From positions 4,030,001-4,094,000 of the forward strand of contig JAHCVI010000003.1 of the NCBI GenBank assembly GCA_019096155.1: a stretch of 64,000 bases of DNA. The letters run 5' to 3'. Made by a program: the position numbers and the translations under genes. Within the stretch, counting starts at the first letter, position 1, and every line of letters starts with the position of its first letter. The stretch is from Staphylotrichum longicolle (Eukaryota; Ascomycota; Sordariomycetes; Sordariales; Chaetomiaceae). The notes under the pieces are model-generated. The model had not been told where the DNA came from, did no database searches, and worked only from the letters and a program-made list of their open reading frames with translations. Below, in pieces: positions 45,664 to 55,636 of this stretch.

Positions 45664-46528
45664 GGCGAAGTGACGACAATGGACGATTGAGAGGGAGTGA
45701 GGGCGGCTGCGCGTTAAACAATGTCAATGGTATCTTGCAGCACTTCTATCGAACAGTCAAAAGTGAAGTTCAGGACTGCAGATGAGATATTTCCTCAGGC
45801 CGGGAGCGCTGGGCTGCCAGGCGCTCGCATGATGTTGGCATGTGGCAGCGGATTGGTGATTGGCGGTCCGTCGGGCTGCCCCGCATCTCTGCGTCTGCTG
45901 CATCTCTGAGCTCGAGTGGGTCAGAGATGCCTGTCCCCAGGTCTTGGCTCAGAAACACACTCCTTCCTCTGAACTTAAAGACAGGTCAAAAAACACGGCG
46001 GAAACATGAACAATGCGGTTCAACTCTGGAAGACTGTCGCTGAAACACGGAAGATGCCACACTCCCTGCAAGGCTTCCCGCAAGGCTCCACATACAAGAC
46101 AAGAAACGGCTTTGCACAGTTGAGCAAAAACCGTGTCTTGGGTGTGTCCAGCCGCAAGCCAATGAGCGCCACCAATCTCAAGCGCCCCCCTGTCTCGCAA
46201 CACTCCACGTTTGTCAGCTTTTCGAGTCACTGCTGCCTGGAGACGCACTCTGAATGACTGATTTTACTGTAGCCGCCAATCATGGTTGTTGACACTGCCT
46301 CGCTGGTGGAGGCAGCCACCCTTCGAGCTTTCGCTGTGCGCAGCCCTTGGTCATCATGAGAGCTCGTCCTCGATTTTTCTTGGGGTATAAGTATCCGTGA
46401 TTCCTTCTTCGTCTCGTGTCGGTGCCTTCACTCTCCACCATCTCCCTCACAGTGACCTGCTTCTGTTGCTTGACTGTCCTGTGTCAGACCCCAAAGGCCC
46501 AAACATTGAACGAACTGCTGCAAGCACA
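45664..46528. other. Divergent intergenic region
   Basis: Holds the promoters of the minus-strand membrane protein and the plus-strand DUF4139 gene. No further gene seen. Confidence 0.5.
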
Positions 46529-49121
46529 ATGGACGGCCCTCACAAGCAAGAGTTCCATATCCGCAGCCTGCCCACCCGCTCCGTGACCCTCTTCCCCACT
46601 CGAGCCCAAGTGGTTCGCGAGATCAAAGATGTCACTCTCAAGGTATGTGCTCCTCTCATTCCCCTTTTCCGAGCCCAAAACTAACACAACTCAGGCCGGC
46701 GCGAATGAAATCATTGTTGTCGGTGTGACCCCGACCGCAGATGAGCACTCCATCAAGGTCGAGGGCACCGGCTCGGCCATCATCACCGACATCACCGTCG
46801 AGCTGCTACCCAACCGGGACATCTTCCAGGAGATCTACCCCGAGTCGGACTCCGAGTCCGAGAAGGACGAGTCTGACGACGACGACGACGACGAGGAAGA
46901 CAAGATCAACGTCGCCCTCGAGGACCTACGCGACAAGGCCGCCGCCTTGAGCGACGAGCAGAAGCGCGCCAAGGAGACCGTCGCCAGCGCCGAGAGCCGC
47001 CTGAAGTTCCTCGATGCCTACGGCAAATCGCTCGACAAGAAGCGGGGCGTCGACATCGAGGCCGGCGTAGAGACCTACCGCAAGGAGCGCGAGAAGGTCT
47101 TCCAAGACCACATGGACGGCCTCGCGCGCGACCGTGAACTGACCAAGGAGATCAAGAAGCTAAACCGCGAGGAGGCTCGCCTCCTGAAGCTCCAGGCCAA
47201 GGAGGAGGAGAAGGCGGCTAAGGAAAAGGCCAAAGTCAAGCGGGCCAAAGAAAAGATCCGGGAGAAGCAGCGCCGCCGCGACGAGGAGCAGAAAAAGGAA
47301 AAGGAACGCATCTACAAGGAGCGCGAGCAGTTCTGGCCCCGCTCCTGCTACACGGTTCGCATCAGCCTCGACGCCGGCGCCAACTTTACGCCCAGCTCGT
47401 CGCGCCGCAACTCGATCGCCAGCGTCACCGACGTGCAGGTCGTTTCCGAGAAGGGCGCCAAGGAGGACGAGAGCGCCACCGGCATGACGTGCGACCTTAC
47501 GCTGTCGTACGTCACGCTGTCGGCCTACTGGACGCCGAGCTACGACCTGGCCCTGTCGTCGACGACCAATACGGCCACGCTCTGCTTCGACGCGCGCCTC
47601 ACCAACATGACGTCCGAGACGTGGACCAACAGCAAGGTCACCCTCAGCACGTCGCAGGCCAGCTTCTCGGGCCTGCAGGACGGCATCCCGTCGCTCGTGC
47701 CGTGGCGCCTCAAGATGGTCGGCCGGGGCGCGGCCTGGGATGGCTTCGACATCGTGCAGAGCCGCGAGGAACGCGCTGAGAAGGAGATATGGAACGCGTC
47801 CCAGAACATGGCCTGGCAGCCCAAGGCGCGGGGCGCTCTGTTCGGGGTGAGCCAGCCGTCGCGGAAGAACGCGCTGTACAACAGCGCGCTGGAACAAGCT
47901 CAATCCCAAGTCTATGCGGCACAGGTCGCACAGCTCCAAGCACAGCGACAAAAGCAACTCCAACAAGCGCAAGCCCAATCACAGCAACAACAGCAAAGTC
48001 TCGGCATGGCCCAACAGCTCCAAGGCTTCGGCGCAGTCGGCGGCGGCGGCGGCCTGTTCGGCGCCTCCAACTCCAACTCCAACGTCGCCCCGATCCCGGC
48101 CCCGCCCCCGCCGCCAGGCGGGCTCTTCGGCTCCTCTCGCCCCGCGGCGGCCCTCGCCTCCTCCGCCGCGCCGCTCACCAAATTCTCCAAATCGGCCGAA
48201 TCCCGGCGCCGCACCTCCGCCGAGGGCGCCGGCGCCACCGAACCCCTCAACGACTCCGCCGGCCCGGACTTCGACGCCGAGACCATGCTCGACCCGACCC
48301 CCGAAGTCACCTTCCAGGACTCGTCCTTCGAAGAGACCGGCCTGACGGCGACCTACGACCTCCCGCACGCCAAGACGCTCCGCCCCTCGTCCACCGCCTC
48401 CAAGCAGCGCGTCGCCCGCCTCTCCTTCGCCAACGTCACCTTCACCCGCACCGTCGTCGCCAAGTACAAGCCCGCCGCCTACCTGCGCGCCCGCCTGCGC
48501 AACACGAGCAAGCTGACCCTGCTCAAGGGCCCGACGGGCCTCACGCTCGACGGCACCTTTTTGGGCCGGTCCACCCTCCCGCGCTGCAGCGCCGGCGACG
48601 GCTTCAGCATCCCGCTCGGCGTGGACCCGGCGATCCGCGTCGCCTACCCCAAGCCCGAGGTCGCGCGCAGCACGACGGGGGTGTTCACCAAGGGGGAGAA
48701 TTCCGTGTACACGCGGTCCATCACACTGGTCAACACGCGCGCCGCGGCCGGCAAGCCCGTGGGCGTGACCGTCGTGGACCAGGTGCCCGTGTCCGAGGAC
48801 GAGAAGCTGCGCGTCGACGTGCTGTGCCCGGCCGGGGTGGGCGGCGGGCGCGCGGTGGCGGCGGGCGTGCCGGGCAAGGAGGGCAAGGAGGAGGCGGACT
48901 GGGGCCGGGCGACGGCCAGCCTGCGGAAGGCGGGCGAGGTGCAGTGGGAGGTGGTGCTGAATGCCGGGAGGAGCGTCAAGTTGATGCTGCAGTACGAGGT
49001 GGCGTTTCCGACCGGGGGAGGGTGGCGCAGGTTTACTAGGTGGATTTGGATCTGGGTTTGGGTTTGGATTGGGGGTTTGGGTTTTGGGATCTGGCTTTGG
49101 AAACTGGCTTTGAGATTGTGA
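46529..49121 (+). CDS. DUF4140/DUF4139 protein (mucoidy-inhibitor-like)
   Basis: Cytosolic protein of unknown function, widespread in fungi and animals. Intron 46643-46694 separates a 38-codon first exon. The N-terminal DUF4140 part includes SVTLFPTRAQVVREI and ANEIIVVGVTP. An acidic run (ESDDDDDDEEDK) and a long Lys/Glu/Arg coiled coil at about 100-260 follow. The DUF4139 beta-rich domain starts near CDLTLSYVTLSAYWTPSYDL and is split by a Gln-rich and Gly/Pro-rich disordered insert (about 440-580) before it resumes at ATYDLPHAKTLRPSS. The frame as written ends at 49121 with 30 odd residues rich in Trp, Ile and Gly translated from TTTGGG repeats. One extra G in the run at 49014-49018 would instead end the protein RVAQVY at 49037-49039, which looks more natural. 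As written it is 846 residues. Confidence 0.85.
49040..49100. repeat. Degenerate TTTGGG-rich tract
   Basis: Short imperfect G/T repeats (GGGTTTGGGTTTGGATT-like) at the 3' end of the DUF4139 gene. Not a telomere: the units are irregular and flanked by unique sequence. Confidence 0.7.
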
Positions 49122-49371
49122 TCGAGGAACAGAGAAGTGTCGGGTGTAAGCGCAGAAAGGTGAACCAGGCACCGCAGGGCTCAGGAGAGTGTCTATTTTC
49201 TGTAAACTCCTTAAATAGTTACCAACATGAATAGTGTCGACGATCTCTGCGGCCCTCTCCAACTGCAACAGTTCTTATCTTGAACATTTGTTTTTGTGAA
49301 TTCCTCCGAGGTTCAAGCCTTCCCCTATTGTTTGTTGTTCACCAGTCCTTCAGCACTTTCGTCTCCTGAAA

Positions 49372-49379
49372 TGACGTCA
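49372..49379. promoter_or_regulatory. CRE-type element TGACGTCA before the ExoIII-like gene
   Basis: Perfect palindrome about 150 nt upstream of the ATG at 49529. A bZIP (Atf-type) site is plausible; one such site per 65 kb is expected by chance. Confidence 0.35.
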
Positions 49380-49528
49380 CAACCAGACCGCAGTAGTTTG
49401 GCTTGGAGACAACTGACTTGAACTCCCACAGACATCTCATCTCACTTGGACTCCGAACAGATTGTCTCAGAAATCTGGACGTGGAAGCTGACATATTCAT
49501 TTCGGCCCGAAAGGACGCCGCAAGAGCC

Positions 49529-50968
49529 ATGGAGCGCGACATCAGCCCGCCCCCTGTGAAGCGGAGGAAACTGGGAGCCCCTGAAAGGCCTGAACCGCCA
49601 ACAACACCAACACTCAAAGAAGCACCACCGGTTGACCGGTGAACGCCACACAAATCCGAATCTTTTCGTGGAACATCAACGGCATCGACCCTTTCCTCCC
49701 CACCCAGTCCACCAAGATCACCTCCTTCTTCCAGCCCTCCAACCCCTCCCAGCAACCCGCGCCCCCAAGATCACCCAGCCTCCGCGCGTTCCTCGCCCGT
49801 CACGGCTTCCCGGAGGTCCTCTTCCTCCAGGAACTCAAGATCCAACCCAGCAACCCGAAACCCATCGCCGCCCTCCTCACCTCCCTCAACACGCCCCTCA
49901 ACCCCTCCGACGACGCCCTCTCCCCGTCCCGCGCGTACACTCTGCACACCTCCCTCCCGCGCGACAAGTACAACGCCCGCGGCTTCGGCGGCAAGCTCTA
50001 CGGCGTGGGGACCATCCCCGCGCGCACCCTCGTCGCCGCGTCGTGCCCGGGGGGAGGGCCGAGGGTCGTCGAGCTGCCCCACCCCCATCACACCCCCAAC
50101 CATCCCACCACCCACCACGCCCCCCCCCCAAAAGCCTCGCCAAACCGCTCGCCCTCCTCAACATCTACGCCGTCAACGGCACCGCCGCCCCCTACCGCAG
50201 CCCCGCCACCGGCCAGCCCCACGGCACGCGCCACGGCCACAAGCTCGCCTTCCACGCCCGCCTGCGCGACGAGTGCGTGGCCCTCGAGGCGGTCGGGTTC
50301 CGCGTCGTCGTCGCGGGCGACCTGAACGTCGCGCGGGGCGCGCTGGACGGGTGGCCCGGCCTGCGCACGTGGCCGCGGCAGCACTGCGTGAACCGGGCGG
50401 ATTTTAACGGCAAGTTTTTTGGGAGGGGGGAGAATGAACGGGGGGTGGCGTGGGTTGGGGGTGGGGATGGGGGGAAAAGGGGGGGAGGGTGGAGAGGGAG
50501 GCGGGGGGTGGAGGGGGATGGGGATGGGGATGGGGGGAAGCAAGGGGGGTGGGAGGGTGGGAGGGGAGGGGGGGGGAAGCAAGGGGGGAGGGTGGAGAGG
50601 GAGGCGGGGGGTGGGAGGGGGATGGGGATGGGGATGGGGATGGGGATGGGGATGGGGATGGGGATGCGGGCACAAGGGATGGTGGGAAAGGGGAGGGAGA
50701 GGGTGAGAAGAGGGAGGGAGGGAAAGGGGAGAAGGAGAGGTGGTGGGATGGGGTGGACGTGTGGAGGGCCATGTACGGGCGGGAGAGAAAGTATACGTAC
50801 TTTCCGAGGGGCAGGGAGTGGGGCACGAGCTGCGATCGGGTGGACCTGGTGATTGTGTCGAGGGCGCTGTGGGAGGAGGGCAGGGTGGTGGCGACGGGGA
50901 TCCTGGATACGCCGCAGGAGAGGGGGGTGAGTGACCATGTGCCGTTGTGGGTTGAGGTCAGGGTTTGA
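49529..50968 (+). pseudogene. ExoIII/AP-endonuclease-family nuclease gene, interrupted by frame breaks and a G-rich minisatellite
   Basis: Endonuclease/exonuclease/phosphatase fold of the Exo III type, expected to incise abasic sites. Visible blocks: IRIFSWNINGI (first metal Asn), EVLFLQELKI (catalytic Glu), YNARGFGGKLYG, LLNIYAVNG, VVVAGDLNVAR (Asp/Asn pair), YFPRGREWGTSCDRVDLVIVS and VSDHVPLWVEV (Ser-Asp-His) at the C-terminus. The start ATG at 49529 (MERDISPPPVKRRK) is in another frame and must shift by -1 near 49635. A second -1 shift falls in a C10 run at 50120-50129. A third lies within a long G-rich repeat at 50415-50745. All catalytic motifs survive, so one working protein may exist if some breaks are base-call errors. 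As written no continuous product is possible. It is convergent with the RNA ligase gene. Confidence 0.7.
50415..50745. repeat. G-rich minisatellite inside the ExoIII-like gene
   Basis: About 330 nt in which the plus strand is nearly all G and A with scattered T. A unit of about 100 nt, carrying a GGGTGGAGAGGGAGGCGGGG segment and GGGGAT hexamers, occurs at least twice, ending in eight or more GGGGAT hexamers at about 50617-50665. Many runs of four or more G could form quadruplexes on the coding strand. Confidence 0.9.
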
Positions 50969-51653
50969 TGGGGAGGGGCGAAGGGAAGGAAACGGGGGAA
51001 AAAGAGAGCGGTGATGGGTCGCATTGAGGTACGGATCATGCTGTTGCAGCACAGAGAGATACCCATGATTACAATTCAGCTCACCGAGAGAGTATTCTGC
51101 AGCGTTATGGTACCGTATAACAGAGTGTCAGTGAGTTAAAACATTGAGAATCATATGCTGATTACACCATCACGGCAAAAGAAAGCAAATATCAGTGATG
51201 TAAATATTCTCTTCCTGAATTCTGCCGCAAAACTACCTTGTAATGGAAATAAAGAAACGCTCTCTGCTACTTAGAAAAGATGCTCCAGAAGGACTGCCAC
51301 TGCCGGGCGAACTTGATGTCCCATTCCCCCTGATTACCATCCAGGTGATGACTGGTAAGAAACTGCTCAAGAGGACTGCTTTTTCGCAGCTGACTTGACG
51401 TCTCATGCCTCCTGAATTACCATCTGAGTGATGACTGATAAGAAATTTTGTGAAGGAAATCCATGATGGGCCTTGGCGGGTCTTGTTGGGTCACTTCTGG
51501 ACCCGATTGCCTCCCTGTTTAGCAATGATGATACCAAGACCCGGCGAGTGCCGAAGGACGCCACGTCCCTCTCAGCACTCGGCTTCTGTCGTGTACGTGA
51601 TGCCGTTTAGTGCAAAGACCGTCGAACGTGATGTGCCTCGATGTGCGGCGCGC
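50969..51653. other. Convergent intergenic region with an imperfect tandem repeat
   Basis: AT-richer spacer between the ExoIII-like and RNA ligase genes; no gene seen. It contains the 82-nt tandem repeat listed next. Confidence 0.5.
51291..51454. repeat. Two imperfect 82-nt tandem copies
   Basis: Both copies begin GGACTGC (51291 and 51373) and share the order of segments: ACTTGATGTC / ACTTGACGTC, then ATTACCATC and GTGATGACTG, then TAAGAAA. In the alignable parts most differences are C/T or G/A. Confidence 0.75.
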
Positions 51654-54107
51654 TCAAAGGGCAGACCCCTTGATTCCAAGCCAGTCCTCCAACTCCTTGC
51701 GCTTCTCCTGTGAGACGCCAAATCCAGTTGCCTTCTGGACGTTCTGGGTGGCCTTCTGAGCATTCTGAGATGCCTTCTGGACGTTCTGAGTGGCCTTGCC
51801 GTCGGTTCCGTGGGTAGCGCTCTCTGCGGGCTGCGGAAATAGCCAGCCCTCCAACTCCTTCTGCTTCTCCCCGGAGACGCCAAACCCGGTTGCCTTTTGG
51901 TCGTTCTGGGTCGGTTTGCCAGTAGCCTTGTTGGCAGTGTCGTTCTGGATCGTCTTGTCATTGCCATTGTGGGTAGTGCCGTCCTGGGCTGTCTCGCTGG
52001 TAACGTTGTCGCTGGTGGTGGTCATTCGGGGCTCCTTGATCCCAAGCCAGTCCTCCAACTCCTTCCTCTTCTCCTCCGAGACGCCGAACCCTTTCGCCTT
52101 TTGACCGTTCTGGCCTGCGTAACCAACGGCTCCCTGGGTAGCGCTCATGCCGGCCGCATTGGCGTGTATGCCATCAACTCTGCCGGTCTGTTCAGCGGCA
52201 GTCCAGCCATTCTCCATGTTGCCAACGCCATTGGCCTCCTCCGCGTGGTCGCCGAGCGCCTCCATCCCGCCATACCAGCCCCTCTCCCAGTCCTCCACCC
52301 ACTTCCTCAGCGCCTCATCCCGGCTCATCCACTCATCCAAGTTCCAATAAATCTCCATCAATTCTTCCGCCTCCTCCTTGCTCATCTGCCAACCCCTGAC
52401 AAGCTTCCGCTCCTCATCCACCACCGCCTTCCGCTCCGCCTCCAACTTCTCGTCGACCATCTTCCTCCCCTTCCCCTTCCCCTTTCCCTTGCCCTTCACC
52501 ACCACACCACCACCACCCTGGGCCTGCGCCTGCAGATGCGCCTGGGCCCGCGCGTGCATCTCGTCCCCCTTCTCCCGGATCCACCGGCTCGAGAGCACCT
52601 TGAACCAGCGCCCGTCGACGCAGTTCTTGAACACGAGGCCCTCGCCGTGCTTGAGCTCCGCGCGGGTCACCAGGTCCTCGTGGTGCCGCGCGATCGCGGG
52701 CACGGCGTGGTACCCCAGCACGGGGACGTGCCGGAGGCCGTGCTCGGCGGCGAAGGCCTCGACCTTGCGCGGGTGCCAGCGCTTGGAGCTGCGGCCCGGG
52801 CCCGGCGTGGTGATGGAGAAGATGAAGAGCTCGTGGGTCGGGTTGTTGGGTGTCGGGGTGGTCGGGTACGAGTAAGGGTTGCCCTGGATGGTGGCGCCGA
52901 CGAGCTCGGCCTGGATGGTGATGGGCTGGTCGAGGCTTGGGAGGAGGGTGTGCAGGTTGGCGGCCAGCGCGGCGGTCCAGTATTGCGCATGGGGAGGATT
53001 TGTTTTGGAAGGGAGGAGGTGTGGGTCCTGGTTGCGCGAGCACACGCCGAAGCGGCCCGTCTTGTGGGTGGCGTGCTTGAGAAAGGTGGGGAAGTTCTTG
53101 TAGTCCAAGCCTGGAAGAGCAGGAAGGGCAGTGAAGAGGGGGGAGTCGTAGGGGATGAAATAGATGGTAGCGCTGGCGCCGTCCATCTTGAGGGACTCTT
53201 GATAAACCATCCTCTGGTACTTGGGCTTGATGAACAGGTTGGGGCAGTTCTGAACCCGCTCAATGTCGGTCTTGATGATGAACGAGGGGACCTTGGGGTT
53301 AGACGTGAGAACGTCGGGGGTCGCTTCGTCGAGCTTGGGGCGAGTTTGCTCAACCTCGGGGAGAGTGTGCTCGGGCTCGGGAACAATTGGGCCAAGCTCA
53401 GGAAAGCTCTCCCATTTCATGACGCCCAGTTCGTCCGAAAAGTCAATGGCGCGAATGAACTCGGCAAAATTTTCCTCTGTCAGCTCGATATGCTCCCAGT
53501 GGAGATCGCAGACCTTCTTGTCGATGATGGGGAAGTCGGAAAGGTGGCAGACGTGGCCTTGCGAGATGGCTTCGTTTCCGCGCCAGTCAGTCCAGGCCGA
53601 AGTGCCAACCCGGTAGCCCTCGACACCGTTAAAGGTAATCAGCGGGCCTGCCTCAGCAAAGAGATCCTCGAATTCTGAGCAAGCGGGCAGAAAGGCGTCG
53701 ACCTCGAAGAACAGAACGTAGTTGCCCTTGGCGAAACCCTCGGCTTTCTCAACCACGACCTTCCAGCCGTCAACTGCGACAACGCTGTACGTCTTATTGA
53801 CTGAGGCAACAGATGCGATGCGGCGGACGGTGACCAGCTTGCGCTGGTGGCTGGCGGTGTCAGTGGCGATGTCTTCAGTGCCTGTCTGGTGAGGGTTGCC
53901 ACGCGCTGCCTCAGTATGCTCTGTATTGGGATTTTCGGTGTCAGCGGGCTCGTTCTGAGCAATGATGGGGTTCTCTGCGGCTGTCTCCAAGCCATTGGAG
54001 CTCGGGGGCGCCGAAGGCAGAGCGGCGCCCGCTTCAGAGATGGCCGCCTCGAGCCAGGCGCGCATGTCAGCGCGGCCGACTGCCGCGGGCTTCTCTCTAG
54101 AGCTCAT
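51654..54107 (-). CDS. RNA ligase, DRB0094 / Rnl5-like family, with repeated C-terminal motif
   Basis: ATP-dependent RNA ligase predicted to seal RNA ends through a ligase-adenylate intermediate. Single exon, 817 residues. A disordered N-terminal extension (1-85) precedes an OB-fold-like domain from RKLVTVRRIASVASVNKTY (about 89-200), as in Deinococcus DraRnl. The nucleotidyltransferase domain follows: motif I LKMDGAS with adenylation Lys K307, motif III FGVCSRN (353-359), QAELVG (399-404), motif IV EGLVFKN (489-495) and motif V WFKVLS (501-506). A basic GKGKGKGKGRK tract and an acidic helical region come next. The last 170 residues hold three copies of a motif with consensus KATGFGVSxEKRKELExWL, separated by Asn/Gln/Lys-rich linkers. 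All five nucleotidyltransferase motifs are intact. Role in fungi is unknown; RNA repair is the obvious guess. Confidence 0.85.
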   Translation of the reverse strand: MSSREKPAAVGRADMRAWLEAAISEAGAALPSAPPSSNGLETAAENPIIAQNEPADTENPNTEHTEAARGNPHQTGTEDIATDTASHQRKLVTVRRIASVASVNKTYSVVAVDGWKVVVEKAEGFAKGNYVLFFEVDAFLPACSEFEDLFAEAGPLITFNGVEGYRVGTSAWTDWRGNEAISQGHVCHLSDFPIIDKKVCDLHWEHIELTEENFAEFIRAIDFSDELGVMKWESFPELGPIVPEPEHTLPEVEQTRPKLDEATPDVLTSNPKVPSFIIKTDIERVQNCPNLFIKPKYQRMVYQESLKMDGASATIYFIPYDSPLFTALPALPGLDYKNFPTFLKHATHKTGRFGVCSRNQDPHLLPSKTNPPHAQYWTAALAANLHTLLPSLDQPITIQAELVGATIQGNPYSYPTTPTPNNPTHELFIFSITTPGPGRSSKRWHPRKVEAFAAEHGLRHVPVLGYHAVPAIARHHEDLVTRAELKHGEGLVFKNCVDGRWFKVLSSRWIREKGDEMHARAQAHLQAQAQGGGGVVVKGKGKGKGKGRKMVDEKLEAERKAVVDEERKLVRGWQMSKEEAEELMEIYWNLDEWMSRDEALRKWVEDWERGWYGGMEALGDHAEEANGVGNMENGWTAAEQTGRVDGIHANAAGMSATQGAVGYAGQNGQKAKGFGVSEEKRKELEDWLGIKEPRMTTTSDNVTSETAQDGTTHNGNDKTIQNDTANKATGKPTQNDQKATGFGVSGEKQKELEGWLFPQPAESATHGTDGKATQNVQKASQNAQKATQNVQKATGFGVSQEKRKELEDWLGIKGSAL

Positions 54108-55636
54108 GTTGCTGGCAATGTTCTGAATATGATGCTGCTGGGAAGCGAAAGAACGGGCTTGCTAACGAAACTTAAGAGTGCTGAGTGTGAGTTGCTTGGT
54201 AAGAGTTGGAGTGAGTGAGTGTGGCAGAGTTGGGGAGCAGAAGGAGAGGAAGAAAAGAGAGTTGTGGGCCTGGTATCTATCCTCTCTCTCCAATTGCGCC
54301 CTAACTGGCGAGAAGAATGGTAGGAACAAGGCAGAGAATCAAGAGCCAATAACTTGGCAGGACTCGGGGCTGGTCGACCAGTGCGCGTCCGGGCGAGAGG
54401 TCGAAATAGTGGGCTCCAGCCAAGCAATAAACTCCGTGGGCAGAAACGCGTATTATTGAAGCTTTGCGGTAAATAGGGCAGTGCTTCAAGTCTTATTTGA
54501 TGCCGTCGTAGAAGTGAATGGCTGGTTGCTTGCCTGGGAGACGGAGGAGCAGCCAGGCTTGGAATCCAGCTTGGAGAAAGACGGGCCCAGCTCGCCAAGA
54601 CACCTGCGCGCGCCGCCAACAGTCGCGGTTCAAGATCAATAAAACGAACCGGCTGACTTGGTTGAAGGCCTCCCCGGCATTGGCACCCAGTTCACTGTCT
54701 GGGCAATCCAAGATGGATGCCAGCGTTCGGCAAAGGTTATTTTATCGTCACTTGCTGGCGTGATGGCACGTCCAGTGTTGCAAGAACAAGAACATGGCGT
54801 CGCTTATGAAGATACTATCTACCGTCCAAGTTGAAAATGTGGGTGTCCGAGAGTCATCCGGCCACCAACGCAAACTCTTCTCAGACCGGCCGAGGCACAA
54901 CTCGCGGCTACTTTGTCCGGGTCGCGCCCCACATTCAGTCCTTCTCAACAGCAACCAACGGAGGGAGTTTCCTTCATGGAAAGTATCCCGAGTACTCAGA
55001 GAAGCAAAGGTAATTTCAATGGTCGTCGTCCTTGTCGTCGTCGTCCGCTTGAGAGTCTTTGATGCTCTTTCGGTCTCCAAATTTAGAAAGTCCGGCGTTC
55101 TTTGACTCATGGAAGCACATCAGGTCCATGACCCAACAAAAAGGATAACTTCATGGTTGCAAAAATGTGCAGAACATGTCTCCCTAGGTCTCTAAGCCGG
55201 AACCTGGACGCGTGTAAGTCGGGACAAGGTTGAAGCACAGACGTCTGTGTTGTGGACCACGACCTGCGCTTATGTAATGTTGACAGGCATCCCCTTGTCG
55301 CGAGCTAACCCATTTCTCACGCGGGACCCACATCAAGATGCGTCGCGTTTTGACTGCATTCGAGGAGGAAAGTGCTGTTGCTGCAACAATCAGCCAGTGT
55401 TTGCGCCTTCTCATCTCGCATCAATCCGCCGCTCCCACCCTCGGTTTTCTCTCGAGCATCTCCGACACAAGTCAATTCACCTGCAGCCGTTTGCAACTGA
55501 GCCTCCAATTGCAGAGACTTGCAGTCCCGCCTCTCCCCTCTCCTTCCACTGTCACAGAAACCACATATCAACTCGGCGCAAAGGGCCGACCGATATGAAA
55601 TAACGTGACGGCGCGGACTCCCTTCTCGATTTCACG
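54108..55636. other. Divergent intergenic region between RNA ligase and SNF5 genes
   Basis: 1.5 kb carrying two promoters. No further gene could be supported on either strand. Confidence 0.5.

Noticed and set aside
49040..49100. TTTGGG repeats as an interstitial telomere
   Set aside because: Units are irregular and do not match the TTAGGG repeat of filamentous fungi.
47979..49268. 429-codon frame antisense to the DUF4139 gene
   Set aside because: Mirror of a GC-rich coding exon; Arg/Gly/Ala/Glu-rich with no family features.
51897..53678. 593-codon plus-strand frame opposite the RNA ligase
   Set aside because: Antisense shadow; the minus strand carries all ligase motifs.
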